The translations under genes and the position numbers were made by a program. A model generated the notes under the pieces. It did not search any database. It was not told the origin of the DNA and was given only the letters and a program-made list of their open reading frames with translations. From assembly GCA_947044405.1 (NCBI GenBank), contig CAMRHE010000457.1, positions 1,104,001 to 1,168,000 of the forward strand: a stretch of DNA of 64,000 bases, written 5' to 3'. Every line of letters starts with the position of its first letter. The first letter of the stretch is position 1. This document shows positions 1-11,564 of this stretch, piece after piece. Source of the stretch: Leptodactylus fallax. Lineage: Eukaryota > Chordata > Amphibia > Anura > Leptodactylidae.

Positions 1-319
1 TCTTCTGATTTTCTGACCACTGGCTTTGACTTTGACTATTCTCTTGGACCTCGACTCTGTGCTGCATTGCTCGATTGTTACCAACCCCTTGGCTAGCTGA
101 CCTCCCTTTGTTGTTGTGCATCTTGTCTGCGTTCTGTGTGATCACTTATTATAAGGCGGGACTGTCGACGTGGTTGCTGGCTGTCACCTGGGACAGATCG
201 GGCAAGTTATCCAGGGACAGTGGAGGGGATTCAGCTTAGGGTCCACTGTCTCGTTGTGCCCCTCACCCCTAGTTCTCCAGCAGCTTCTGGGGAATCGCTC
301 CTCTAGAGATTCCCTTACA
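1..319 (+). repeat. 5' LTR, 3' portion only
   Basis: Matches 4914-5231 almost base for base and ends in the same ...CCTTACA. The missing first ~350 bases lie left of the window. The leader after it (320 on) includes a run of about 20 A before gag. I could not assign a primer-binding tRNA. Confidence 0.93.
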
Positions 320-377
320 GAATAGCAGGCCAAAAAAAAAAAAAAAAAAAACTTTAACCCTTCTACTCATTACTGGC

Positions 378-1256
378 ATGGCTTCTTTTCAGGACCTTGT
401 GACTCGAATGGAGGGTTTGGCAGGTTTGATGTCTGAACTGGCCAACCAGGTACACACACTCACCCAGAATCAAGCTGAGGCCGCTGCTACACCACCTGCT
501 GTCATTTCCCTCCCCAGGGTTAAAATGTTACTCCCGGATAGGTTTTCAGGGGACCGAGGTAAATTTGAGACGTTCAGGGAATCATGTCTGTTGTATTTTC
601 GGGTCAACCCTCATGCGTTGCAGTCTCAGATGGTGGGGGTGGTCATTTCCCTCTTACAAGGGGATCCACAGACTTGGGCCCTTAAACTCCCCCCTGAGGC
701 AGAGGAGTGGACAGATCTAGAAAAAAATTTTAAGTCTTTGGGGGCCATTTATGCTGAGCCTGATCAAATTGGACTCGCCGAGTCCCAACTTCTTACCCTC
801 CGGCAAGGTAAACTATCCGCTGAAACTTATTGCTCTGAGTTTCGGAAGTTGAGTATAACAGCAGGTTGGTGTGACTCTGCTTTGAAAGCTCTTTATAAAC
901 AGAGCCTGAATGATTCAGTGAAGGATGTCTGGGTAGGTCACCCTGATCCCCCTACCTTAGAAAAGGCCATGACCTTAGCCGTCCGCATTGACAGGAGACT
1001 CCAGGACAGACGTAAAGAGAGGGTGGGGATTGGTCCCACTAAGTCTTCTGTCTATCCCTCTCTTTCTGTTAAAAAATCTGTTTCTCCTTCTGTCACCCCT
1101 GGAGATGAGCCTATGCAGTTGGGAGCACTGGATACCAAGGCTAGACGAGAATATCGTCTCCGGAATCATCTCTGCCTGTATTGCGGCACACCGGGTCATC
1201 TCATCCGAGACTGTTCCATCAAACCACGTACACCAGCGGAAAACTTCAGGGCCTGA
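378..1256 (+). CDS. Gag-like capsid/nucleocapsid protein of the chromovirus
   Basis: A 292-residue open frame starting at the first ATG after the leader. The central part has the character of a Ty3/gypsy capsid (a retrotransposon gag region around residues 50-205). Near the C-terminus a single CCHC zinc knuckle (C-x2-C-x4-H-x4-C, starting CLYCGTPGHL, residues about 266-279) would bind the element RNA during packaging. The frame ends in TGA at 1254-1256, and pol continues in the same frame directly after it, so gag and pol are separated by one stop codon and not by a frameshift. Whether that stop is normally read through in this family or is a mutation cannot be told from one copy. The frame is otherwise intact. 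Confidence 0.9.
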   Translation: MASFQDLVTRMEGLAGLMSELANQVHTLTQNQAEAAATPPAVISLPRVKMLLPDRFSGDRGKFETFRESCLLYFRVNPHALQSQMVGVVISLLQGDPQTWALKLPPEAEEWTDLEKNFKSLGAIYAEPDQIGLAESQLLTLRQGKLSAETYCSEFRKLSITAGWCDSALKALYKQSLNDSVKDVWVGHPDPPTLEKAMTLAVRIDRRLQDRRKERVGIGPTKSSVYPSLSVKKSVSPSVTPGDEPMQLGALDTKARREYRLRNHLCLYCGTPGHLIRDCSIKPRTPAENFRA

Positions 1257-4200
1257 GTGGTATTCAGAAGAACCACAGGCAGTCAGGTATCTTCTGAAAA
1301 ATCTCACAAATTGATGTTACCTGTGTCTCTGTCCTTTGGGGGCAGATCTGTTTCTGGGCAGGCCCTAGTAGATTCTGGGGCTGCTACTAACTTTGTTAAA
1401 TTTTCGTTTGTTTCTGCCTTATGTATTGAACTTGTATCATTAGATACTCCTCTGTTGGTTACTGGGACGGATTTTACTCCACTGGCCAGGGGTAAAATCC
1501 GTTTTAAAACCCCCTTACTCTCTTTGCAAGTGGGCTCAATACATACGGAGCTCATGAGCTTTTTTGTTATGGAGGATCTCTCGTCTGATATTATTTTAGG
1601 GCTTCCCTGGCTAGACCTCCATAACCCTACCTTTGATTGGCCCAAAAAAGAGTTAGTTAAATGGGGGAATCAGTGCTCCTCCCATTGTATTGCTTTGCAT
1701 GCCTCCGATTGTCTCAGTGAGGAGACGCTTCTTCCTGAATTTCTGTCTGCTTTTCATGTTTTTGATGCTAAAGCTGCTGAAGTTTTACCGCCGCATAGAC
1801 CTTACGATTGTGCTATTGAACTCCTTCCCGACTCCAAATACCCTAAGGGCAGGATCTTCAATCTTTCTGCTCCAGAACGTGAGGCTATGCGGGATTACAC
1901 TCAGGATAGTCTTCTTAAAGGTCACATCCGTCCGTCTCAGTCTGCCATGGGAGCTGGGTACTTTTTTGTTAAAAAGAAGGATGGCGGACTGCGACCATGC
2001 ATTGACTTCCGAGAATTAAATAAAATTACGGTTAAAAAACAGTACCCTCTTCCCCTGATCCCTGATCTTTTCAATCAGATTGTGGGTGCCCGCTGGTTTT
2101 CTAAAATTGACCTCCGTGGGACATACAATCTGATCCGGATTAGAGAAGGAGATGAGTGGAAAACTGCATTCAACACCCCGGAAGGTCACTTTGAATATTT
2201 GGTAGTGCCTTTCGGGTTATGTAATGCACCCGCAGTATTTCAACACTTTGTTAACGATATCTTTAGAGACTTGCTCGGTCGTTATGTGATTGTCTACCTG
2301 GATGATATTCTAGTGTTCTCTCCTGATTGGGCCACACATATTGAGCATGTTAGGAGTGTTTTGCTACTGTTGCGTCAAAACTCTCTCTTTGCCAAACTGT
2401 CCAAATGACTGTTCGGAGTCCAAAGGGTCACCTTCCTCGGTTACGTTATTACTCCCGATTCTTTTTGTATGGATCCACTGAAGGTCACGGCTATTAATAA
2501 CTGGCAATGCCCCTCCAACCTTAAAGCCCTACAACGTTTCTTGGGTTTCTCCAACTATTATCGAAAATTTATTAAGAATTTCTCTTCTATAGTGAAGCCA
2601 TTAACGGATCTCACAAAGAAAGGTGCCGATGTGACCAAATGGACTCCGGAAGCGGAACAGGCTTTTGTACATCTCAAGAAATGTTTTGTTGAGGCTCCTG
2701 TATTAGTACCACCAGACTATGATCGCCCATTTATTATTGAGGTTGATGCCTCTGAAGTGGGGGTTGGTGCCATGTTGTCTCAGGGCTCTGAAAATTTTAC
2801 GTGTTTGCAACCTGTAGCCTTCTTCTCGAGGAAATTCTCTCCTACGCAGCACAACTATGATGTTGGTAATCGAGAACTCCTAGCCATTAAATGGGCATTC
2901 GAAGAGTGGAGACATTTCCTCGAGGGGGCCAAACACCAGATCACAGTATTCACTGATCATAAGAACCTACTATATCTGGAAAACGCTAAGCGACTGCCTC
3001 CTAGGCAGGCCCGCTGGGCGCTATTCTTCACACGTTTTAATTTTGTGGTGACTTATCGTCCAGGCTCTAAAAATGTACGGGCTGATGCCCTATCTCGCAG
3101 TTTTGGTCCCAGCGGTGCCCCTAAGGATGTCCCAGATAAAATCTTGTCTCCCGGAGTGGTTCTCGCCATTATTACTCCTGATCTTGCTACTTTAGTGGTT
3201 AATTCACAAGATCTTGCTCCCAGTAATACTCCTACTGGGAAACTATTTGTACCTCCAAATCTTCGTCTTCATGTTTTGGAGGAAATAACTTAACGGGACA
3301 TCCCGGCTTCGCTGGGACTAAATACCTTCTCTCCCGCTCTTACTGGTGGCCGTCTTGGTCTCGAGACGTATGTGAATTTGTTGCTACCTGTGAGACATGT
3401 GCTAAGATGAAGACTCCTAGGAGATTACCCGAGGGCCTTCTTCATCCTCTTCCTATACCTAAGAGACCATGGTCCCATTTGTCAATGGACTTTATTACTG
3501 ATTTGCCTTGTTCTCAAGGGAAGACTGTGATTTGGGTTGTTGTGGATAGATTCTCCAAAATGTGCCATTTTGTACCCCTAAAGAAAATTCCTAATGCTCC
3601 ACGCCTAGCTTCGTTCTTTATTAACCACATACTCCGCTTGCATGGTGTACCGGAAAATATTGTATCTGATCGGGGTGTACAATTTGTCTCTAGATTCTGG
3701 AAGGAATTTTGTGGTCGTCTAGGGGTCTCTCTGTCTTTCTCTTCCGCGTTCCACCCGGAGACCAATAGCCAGACTGAGAGATTCAACCAAACTTTGGAAC
3801 AGTACTTAAGGTGTTTTGTGTCTGATGCTCAAGAAAAATGGAGAACCTTTCTTCCTCTAGCAGAGTTTGCAATAAACAACAGGGTTAACGTCACCACTAA
3901 AATGTCTCCGTTTTATTGCAACTATGGTTTTAACCCCAGGTACTCCTCTCTCCGTAGCACCGAGTCTGTTAATCCCACCGCCGAACATACTTATCAGCGA
4001 CTGTGCACAGTCTGGGCCCAGGCTCGTCAGAGCCTGGTTAAAGCCCAAGAATATCAAAAACGGCAGGCAAATAAAAGACGCTTGCCTGGCCCTGAATACA
4101 GAGTGGGAGATCGAGTCTGGCTGTCCACTAGGAATCTGCGTCTTAGAGTTCCTTCGGGGAAATTTGCACCACGTTACATTGGGCCCTATGTCATTTCTAA

Positions 4201-4642
4201 ACTCATAAACCCATTATCTTTTAAATTACAACTTCCAAGTTCTTTTCGTATCCACAACGTCTTCCACAAGTCGCTTTTGAAGAAGTATATCTCCCCTGTC
4301 CTTACTTCTTCCAGTCCACCTGCGCCTGTGGTGGTCCAAGGGGAACTAGAATATGAGGTAGGAAAAATTCTGGATTCCCGTCGGGTGCAGAATGCTGTTC
4401 AGTACCTCGTGCAATGGAAGGGTTATGGCCCGGAAGAGCGAACGTGGGTTTCTGGTAGGGACCTACATGCGCCACTTTTAATTAATCTTTTTTATCGCCA
4501 GAACACTTCAAAACCTGGTCCATCTGGCGAGGGTCCGGAGGCCCCTCGTAAAAGGGGGGGTACTGTAACGTCCTTGCCTGTCCGGGCTTTGGCACCGTCC
4601 GCCGGGCGCACGCTGCAGCGCAGGAGGCGTGCCCGGTTGTGA
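1257..4642 (+). pseudogene. Pol polyprotein (protease, RT, RNase H, integrase, chromodomain), broken
   Basis: The first part (1257-2405) holds an aspartic protease with the D-S-G-A active site near 1372 and the reverse transcriptase palm with the Y-L-D-D catalytic motif at 2294-2305. A TGA at 2406-2408 interrupts RT; the frame is unchanged after it. From 2409 come the RT connection and RNase H (D-A-S-E motif near 2745, T-D-H-K near 2952). The frame is lost around 3291-3298, where a TAA and a small length change remove part of the integrase zinc-finger N-terminus. From about 3297 to 4642 the other frame carries the rest of the zinc finger, the integrase D,D-35-E core (D-F-I-T-D near 3490, S-D-R-G near 3667, H-P-E-T-N near 3754) and a C-terminal chromodomain (4342-4470, with Y-L-V-Q-W-K-G-Y). 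The chromodomain in the family recognises histone marks and steers integration. At least two lesions make this copy inactive. Confidence 0.93.
4550..4560 (+). other. Polypurine tract
   Basis: AAAAGGGGGGG lies three bases before the 3' LTR, as expected for the plus-strand primer of an LTR retrotransposon. Confidence 0.85.
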
Positions 4643-5231
4643 TTCTTTTCTTTGGGTTTTTCTTGTACTGTCTGAACACTGTCCTATTCCCTCACCTCCT
4701 TAATTGATTTTCCACCACGCCCTTCTCCTTCACCTTGCTCTCCCCCTGCTCCACTAAGAGTTAACTTTGGTCCTGCCTTGGTGATTGACAGCCTATCCTC
4801 CTATCAAGTCTGAGGCGGGTTCTTTCTCCCTATTTATTGTTTGCCCACTTTCCTATGGGCGCCTGCTATTGCTTTTTGCTTACTGGCTATACGTCTTGTT
4901 ATTTGTTACCTGCTCTTCTGATTTTCTGACCACTGGCTTTGACTTTGACTATTTTCTTGGACCTCGACTCTGTGCTGCATTGCTCGATTGTTACTGACCC
5001 CTTGGCTAGCTGACCTCCCTTTGTTGATGTGCGTCTTGTCTGCGTTCTGTGTGATCACTTATTATAAGGAGGGACTGTCGACGTGGTTGCTGGCTGTCAC
5101 CTAGGACAGATCGGGCAAGTTAGCCAGGGACAGTGGGGGGATTCAGCTTAGGGTCCACTGTCTCGTTGTGCCCCTCCCCCCTAGTTCTCCAGCAGCTTCT
5201 GGGGAATCGCTCCTCTAGAGATTCCCTTACA
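4564..5231 (+). repeat. 3' LTR, complete (668 bp)
   Basis: Begins TGTAACG just after the polypurine tract and ends CCTTACA, giving the TG...CA ends of retroviral-type LTRs. Its last 318 bases repeat positions 1-319. The pol frame runs about 80 bases into it. An A/T-rich stretch near 4830 could be the promoter, but I cannot place the start site. Confidence 0.92.
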
Positions 5232-5516
5232 TCTGCCCTGTAAGTCAATTGTGGGTTCTGGTTTGGTTTCAGTTTTTAGAGCATTTATTACCTGTACAGT
5301 TACTTTTTGGAGACAATTCAGACCGTCATATTCTGCAAAGTCCATCTGGCCTTGCGGCTAGTGCTGGTGAAGGTATCTAGGGGTCTGTCTTTGGCTCACA
5401 GTGCTGTACTGCTTTTAAATAGTTTGTTCTACTGCTCACTGTTATCAACCAGTTCCTGCTTTTGCTATTAATTTCCCTAGCATCTCAACCATAACAGTAT
5501 GACTGGCTATTTGTGA
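5232..5516. other. Unassigned spacer between LTR element and MITE
   Basis: No open frame, tandem repeat or terminal inverted repeat was seen here. Confidence 0.4.
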
Positions 5517-5518
5517 TA

Positions 5519-5796
5519 CAGTGCCTTGCGAAAGTATTCGGCCCCCTTGAACTTTTCAACCTTTTGCCACATTTCAGGCTTCAAATATAAGGTTATAAAA
5601 TTTTAATTTTTTGGTGAAGAATCAACAACAAGTGGAACACAATCGTGAAGTGGAACGAAATGTATTGGTTATTTTAAACTTTTGTAAAAAATAAAAAACT
5701 GAAAAGTGGGGCGTGCTATATTATTCGGCCCCTTTACTTTCAGTGCAGCAAAAGGTTGAAAAGTTTAAGGGGGCCGAATACTTTCACAAGGCACTG
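5519..5796. mobile_element. Tc1/mariner-type MITE, complete, 278 bp
   Basis: Starts CAGTGCCTTGCGAAAGTATT and ends in its imperfect reverse complement (…ACTTTCACAAGGCACTG). TIRs are about 45 bp, and it is flanked on both sides by the TA dinucleotide (5517-5518 and 5797-5798) that Tc1/mariner elements duplicate. No transposase frame is present. A truncated second copy is at 24497-24683. Confidence 0.92.
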
Positions 5797-5819
5797 TATG
5801 TAACGCTGCATTTCTTACA

Positions 5820-7100
5820 TGATTCCTTTGCTATGCTAAAGTTACTTATGCGCTATGTTTGTCCTGCCGAAGGGATCTGGACCTCATGAACTGTCCCTAC
5901 TGGAATCAATTGCAGATATTCAGAGACGCCTCCGATAAAGTGCCAACTCCACTAGCAGACAGCTTGTCACAACTGCACCTTCTCTATACATATCAATAGC
6001 TCAGTACATAAGTACCACAAGGCATGCAAAGTAGTAGTGATGATACCAATGGTCATCACCAGAATGGGACATGCCAGAAGAAAAGATAGAAGCGTAGTCA
6101 TGGATGGAGCCAAGGGCCAGGAGTAAAACAACAGGTACTACTGTAGCTGAAGAATCCCAAGGGAAACCCAGAAGTGATATTCAGAAAGAAGGTTGAAGAC
6201 AAAAGTGAGTGTCAAATGTAGAATTTATTACCTTGACCAGCAAGGCACTGTGACATAGGTAGTGGATTATGGACCCACAAACTATTTTTACTCATGGCCA
6301 CATCTAAGGGCACTTTCCTAGCAGAAACCCTGGGCTATGCCCTTCAACACCCATACTAAGATGGTCTGAGCTTGGTAGTAGCAGGTTAGAACTATTCTGA
6401 ATATGGGCTATTAGAACAGTGCATCTCGCGGAAGAAATTGTGATCAATTTTAATTTCCTCAGAACTGAACATTGCTGCCTGCAATGTATGAAAATACATG
6501 GAGGATGCGGAAGCCAAATAGAGCAAAATATTTAATGGAAATCCTATCGTAAATATGTTGCTTATGTATTAAATAACTGGCTCTTCAAAGTCCTACTATA
6601 TTACTGAAGTACTACGGAGGACTCTTTCCTTACATGACAAGTTACATGGAATGGACTGAATGGTAGTGATCAGATAAGTAACACACTGGACACATACACA
6701 TGAGAATATATCGACTTAACTAAGTTCTAAATCTTTAGTGAGAAGATATTACAAGGGCGCCCAACAGTAATACAAGCAAATAACATCATACTAGACAACC
6801 ACGGTATAGCGGCCTGCTAGCGGAGAGGTATGCAATGTTTCCTTCCTCCAACATTTCGATATACTGTGGTTGAAAGATGGCAAAATACTTGGTATCAATA
6901 CAAGGCTAGCTCAGCTTCCTCTTTGTTGGTTGTTTTATATATTTTTATTTTCAAGATTTGTCCTAAACTTTTAACTTATATAACTTTTTAGCTGATCCTT
7001 GTCAGACCTGAGAGTCCCCATGTTTAGGCTTTATCCACACGTTGTGGTTACGTTGAGACTTCTGCATTCTGGAATTGATACAAAACTTTTTTTTTTTTTT
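5820..7100 (+). repeat. Duplicated block, copy A
   Basis: Several stretches recur in the same order and orientation at 23750-25490: around 5867-5960 with 23802-23880, around 6640-6730 with 25082-25165, around 6810-6960 with 25190-25340, and 7018-7090 with 25398-25470. The copies differ by insertions. No conserved reading frame is apparent, so this is an old segmental duplication or a long low-copy repeat. Nothing gene-like was seen inside. Confidence 0.75.
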
Positions 7101-7204
7101 GTCTTACACAAGGATTCAGGTCAGAAAAAGAAGAAGATGCTGCTATTTTATTATACGAGGCTGCCAAAGTCCTTAAAGAATTTACATTTTATAGAAAGCT
7201 ATGA

Positions 7205-7652
7205 TATGTCCCATAGAATAGTGCCATGGTCCCACATGTGGGTGCCTTAGTCCCTTATTAGGTTTCCATAAATCCATAGCAGGCAGTAATATTCCTATAG
7301 GAGGTTGTCTCATGCCATAGACCTATAGGAGGTTGACATAATCCCATAGAATCTTGCCATGGTCCAATATGAGGTTGCCAAGATCCCTTGGGAGGTTCCC
7401 ATAGTTCTCTAGTAGGTTGCCAAACAACTAGGAGGTAGTAATAGATTCATGTTATATTCCCCTAGGACATTGACATGATGCCCTTAAATGTTGCTTTAGT
7501 CCCAAAGGAAGCTGCCATTGTCCCTTTTCCGGTTTCCATAGCCACAGAGGAGGCTACCATAGTCCTATAGGACACTGTTGCCATAATCCCATAAGATTTT
7601 AACTCAGTGCCCTACAATGTGGCCCTAGTCCTAAAGGAAAGTGCCATAATCC
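7205..7652. repeat. Degenerate minisatellite (cca-tag / agg-agg-ttg type)
   Basis: Loose repeats of about 30 bp with the theme 'gccatagtcccataggagg' run to the hAT element and resume after it at 9417-9540. A similar short stretch occurs at 26030-26160, again beside LINE debris. Confidence 0.6.
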
Positions 7653-7660
7653 TATAGAAG

Positions 7661-9408
7661 CAGAGGCGTAGCTAGGGGTTCAGCACAGGGGGGCGAACAT
7701 GTCCAAGTGGGCCCCCAACTTGGACTTGTTTGTATACCGATACTATCAGTATACGGTGAGCGTATAGTGGTATATAGCAGCTCTGCACAGGGCTCTGCAG
7801 ATGATTTAGGTGAATACAGGGTAGTAGAATTTAGTGACTTACTGGTGACGTCTCTGACTAATCGGTCACATTTCCCATCTCTTTCATGTGGACGGCCATA
7901 ACCACTTCTTCCAGTCTCTGTAAAGTTTGTAACACGACATCTTTGGCTCCTCACTTTTCCAGGCACCTGACCCACATTGTCCTCACCTGCACACCCATCC
8001 TGCTGCTACCCCAATTATAAAATATATAATATAACCCCCTATAATGAATAATACCCCCAAGTGCATCTTTAAGTTAATAACTACCCTGTGCACCCCCTTT
8101 AAATAGTGCCCCTTATTAATAATGTCCCAGGTGTTTCCTAATTAAAAAGGGAAAAAAAAATATTGGGGTTCCAATACCCCGGACCCCCAGAATCAGCTGT
8201 TTGAATGAACCGTGGTACCTGTGTAAGCGCCGTGACCCCTTCTCTATTTACATAGTGTCATTCTTTTCATAGCGGCCATGTCATGTAACTACAGCCTCGT
8301 CCTATACACGTCTATGTGACAAGACTGGAATGACATCACACGGTCTCTATAAACAGACAGCGTGTGATATAAACAGGCGCCATAGCCCCCCATACAGCTC
8401 ATCAGTGGGGAATCACTTATCTCTTATTGATGTTTTATTCTGAGGATAGATCATCAATAAAAAAGAGCTGGAAAACTCCTTAAAGAGGACCTTTCACGTC
8501 CTCATGTATATGCTGTTTTACATACCGCTAGAAAGCCGACAGCTCGCTGAATTCAGCACACTGCCAGCTTTCCCGGTATGTGCACCGGGGCTGGAGATAT
8601 CGGGGGTCTTAGTTTCACCGTTCACTGTCAGAAGGGAGTTCCTGACAGTCTAGCTGCGCTGTGAGGAACGCCCTCCCTGACAGTTCTCGTCCATAGACTT
8701 GTACTGGGGGGGGCGTTCCTTACAACTCAGCGTCATCGCCAGGCAGTAAGGAACGACCCCTCTGACAGTACAGCGCTATGGGCGAGTACAGAGAGGAGGC
8801 ATTCCTTATAGCCCAGAGATGACGCTGAGCTATGAGGAACGCTCCCCCAGTACAAGTCTATGAACGAGAACTGTCAGGGAGGGCGTTCCTCACAGCGCAG
8901 CTAGACTGTCAGGAACGCCCTTCTGACAGTGAACGGTGAAACTAAGACCCCCGATATCTCCAGCCCCGGGGCACATACCAGGAAAGCCGGCAGTGCGCTG
9001 AATTCAGCGTGCTGTCAGCATTCTAGCGGTATGTAAAACAGCATATACATGAGGACATGAAAGGTCCTCTTTAAGGCTAAGGCCCCACGTGGTGTCCTGC
9101 AGCAAAAAAAGAGCTGCAGGAAAAACCGCAGCGGCGACGCATCGCGGTTTTTCCTGCTGCACTTTGCACAGAAAGTTCGCAGAGGTTTCCTCTGCAGACT
9201 TTCTGCTTCAATTATATCTACAGGAAAACCGCCAGCATTTCTGTAGGTATAATTGACATGCTGTGATTTCCAAAACTGCATCTGCAGACACCGATCTAGT
9301 TAGAAATAAAGATTGCATTAATGGCGGCCCCGGGGTGGGCCCCCAAAAATTCAGTGGGCCCCGGGCAGCCGCCCCCTCTGCCCCCCCCCCCCGCTAGCTA
9401 CGCCTCTG
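7661..9408. mobile_element. hAT-type non-autonomous DNA transposon, 1748 bp
   Basis: The ends are CAGAGGCGTAGCTAG and CTAGCTACGCCTCTG, a hAT-style terminal inverted repeat. The flanks tatagaag (7653-7660) and tgtagaag (9409-9416) form an 8-bp target duplication with one mismatch, the length hAT transposases make. There is no transposase frame. It contains a nested palindromic element at 8484-9070. Confidence 0.88.
8484..9070. mobile_element. TTAA-flanked palindromic (foldback) MITE, nested in the hAT element
   Basis: The two arms (about 8484-8745 and 8810-9070) are near-perfect reverse complements around a short loop. TTAA flanks both ends (8480-8483 and 9071-9074), the target preference of piggyBac-like elements. 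Being inside the hAT element, it arrived later. The whole element could fold into one long hairpin. Confidence 0.9.
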
Positions 9409-9539
9409 TGTAGAAGGTTATCCCTTAGGAGACAGCCAAAGACCCAATGGAGGTGACAGAGTCACAGAGGAAATTGCAATGGTCCTTTAGGAGAATTACA
9501 TAACATAGCCCCATAGGAGATTGTCATAGTCCAACAAGA

Positions 9540-10560
9540 AACTGCTGCAGTCATTATTAGTAGTATTTATATAGAGAGCACCATAAATTTCAGGGTGCTG
9601 TACATATGCTATACAAAAAAGTAAAAATAGCCATGAAATGTAATGTAGGAACCAACTGATACAAAGGCAGAGAGAACCTGGATAAATCTTGGAAACAACT
9701 GTGTGAAGACCAGAGAATAAACCATGTAGGTATTGGAGAACAATTTTTTGACCTCCTTGTATACTATTTTTAAAGTTTTAGGGATTTTAAGTGTAGCGAG
9801 AGAAACGAGAAAAAAATGGAAGACATAGATTAACCATATAGCAGAGCTGAGAGTGGATTTGAGAGGATCAAGAGAGATGGGAGGCCATAGAGAAGGATGG
9901 CGGGAGATGATGAGAGTGTGGACTAGCATTTTTTTTTTTTTTACACTTATGGTTGAGAAAAAAGCAGACTTGAGAAAAGTTTTTGAGTTGGAGGTGTTAA
10001 GGGCTTGGATGTAAAGTTTAGGATCTGACACCTTTCCTGCCATATCCATGTAGGAATAATAGACAGAGAGTGATAAGGAAAGATATTTCATAATTGTTAT
10101 ATTACGGGAAATACAACTATTTACTAAGACATACACGAGGTGACAAATGATGAATTCTGTTTTCTCCATATTAAGTTTTAAAAAGTAGGAGACAAAGAAC
10201 AAGGATAATATTTTGATAGACACTCTAGAACTTTGGCCTGGTAGAGGTAGATTTGGATACATACAAGAAAAACTCAGTAGGGGGTCCCATAACAGAACCT
10301 TGAGGGACACCTACAGAGATATGAGGAGTTGGCGTGTGGGTGAAAGACACGAAATGTATGGTTGGTGATGTCTGAAGAGATCCAGGAGAGGGCCAAGTCT
10401 CTAATACCAAGGAATGAGAGAGTTTGTCACAGGACAGAGTGGTTGACATTTTTAAAGGCAGAGGAGAGTTCTTTGGCAGTTAACAGACCATTAGCGGCTT
10501 TGGTTAGGGCAGTTTACTGTAATGGTGGGGTTGGAAGCCAGGTTGTTGTTGAAGAGTAAT
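9540..10560 (-). pseudogene. L2-like LINE remnant, reverse transcriptase and 3' tail
   Basis: On the minus strand, frames at 10449-10225 and 10310-9609 carry reverse-transcriptase landmarks of L2/CR1-type non-LTR elements: G-V-P-Q-G-S-V-M-G-P, and about 70 residues later L-N-M-E-K-T-E-F, with a frameshift between them. The 3' tail at 9555-9600 has the 'ggtgctctatataaatac'-type end shared with other copies here. The protein is far from intact. It is a 5'-truncated, frameshifted relic. Confidence 0.8.
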
Positions 10561-10604
10561 ATGAATAAAAGGTATGAGAGGGGTAAACCAATGGAGGAAG
10601 ACCA

Positions 10605-11310
10605 GGAGTTGCTAGTAATTGTCGCTGTATCTACAGCGGCAATGACTTCTACCACACCCTCCAGCCCTCAGTAAGGGCTAATGCAGTCAAGAGGTCATCA
10701 AAGCAGTCCCTTGGACATTTCCCTCCAGCAAGTCCTCCCGAAGCCCAATGGTGGGTGGAGCGGTTTATTTAAACCCTTCATCAGGCATAAATCCACAATG
10801 AGAAGTGAGAAAATCTTGTTGGGTACCTTTTAGCTTCTCTCTGGAACCCCTGAAAGCAGGACTCATCCAAACATGCGGTCTCACTGACAGGGCCACTTCT
10901 CAGCCGGTCCTTGATAGCAATCTTCACCTTAGGATGCTGTCTGAGCAAACCCTGGAACAGTCTCTGCTTCAGCACCCCCTTGTAATATCTCTAATTCCTT
11001 AGGAATATTTTTCCTCTCACTTCAGCCCTTCTTCTTCTAAAAGCTCAGAAGCACACACTGCTAAAATGGCTGCCAGACACACTCTGCTGCATCTTGACCC
11101 ACCTCTGCAGAACAGGGTCTCCACGTCACTACTCCAGGGAATTACAGAATTACAGTCTCTTCTATTTCTGAGGTAACAGTGGCCTCTTGTGGTCAAACAA
11201 ACAAATGTCAGTTTATAAAAAAAAAAAACTTATCTACAAAAACGGTTACATTCATAACATGAGGGCTGTTTCCCCATCTTACATCTTCAGCTCAATCAAG
11301 TGGTAGGTTA
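10605..11310. repeat. Unassigned insertion splitting the LINE remnant
   Basis: LINE homology stops near 10600 and resumes near 11320, so these ~700 bases look inserted. They contain no long open frame. A run of 12 A near 11220 and text similar in style to 18100-18500 and 52900-53340 suggest a degraded retroelement, but I could not classify it. Confidence 0.4.
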
Positions 11311-11319
11311 TGCTTAACT

Positions 11320-11560
11320 TCACATTATAGACAAGGTACATTTCCTTAAAGTAACAGTGAAAAATAGATACATTGAAACAATTCTTCCTAGTGCTCCCAA
11401 TGGGATGCCATATGACGACAGTTCAAGGTGGATATCTTGTTCAAAGAGTTTAGATGCAAACAGGAGGAGTAGGATGAGGTGATAGCTAAACAAAGAGGAT
11501 GGACTGATGGATGACTTTTTAAAGATGGGTGTGATGTCTGCTACAATCCACACACAAAGG
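11320..11560 (-). pseudogene. L2-like LINE remnant, upstream part of reverse transcriptase
   Basis: The minus-strand frame resembles the start of an L2 reverse transcriptase (T-P-I-F-K-K-S, then S-S-L-F-S-Y, then A-S-K-L-F-E), collinear with the domain at 9609-10449 once the insertion between them is removed. Confidence 0.7.
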
Positions 11561-11564
11561 CTTG

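Larger units (their letters stand above)
1..5231 (+). mobile_element. Ty3/gypsy chromovirus LTR retrotransposon, degraded, 5' end cut by window
   Basis: The order is partial 5' LTR, gag, protease, reverse transcriptase, RNase H, integrase, chromodomain, polypurine tract, 3' LTR. This is the order of vertebrate chromoviruses (Ty3/gypsy with a chromodomain at the integrase C-terminus). The two LTR copies overlap over about 319 bases and differ at roughly ten positions by eye, so the insertion is fairly recent. The element is not autonomous as it stands: gag ends in a stop in the same frame as pol, reverse transcriptase contains a TGA, and the frame shifts at the start of integrase. The left target-site duplication lies outside the window, so insertion cannot be confirmed that way. 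The family call is firm; the sub-family is not assigned. Confidence 0.95.

Noticed and set aside
3514..4679. Minus-strand frames within the retrotransposon
   Set aside because: They are shadows of the pol frame.
9609..10310. A 233-codon minus-strand frame as a gene of its own
   Set aside because: It continues L2-like reverse transcriptase after a frameshift and runs into the LINE tail.
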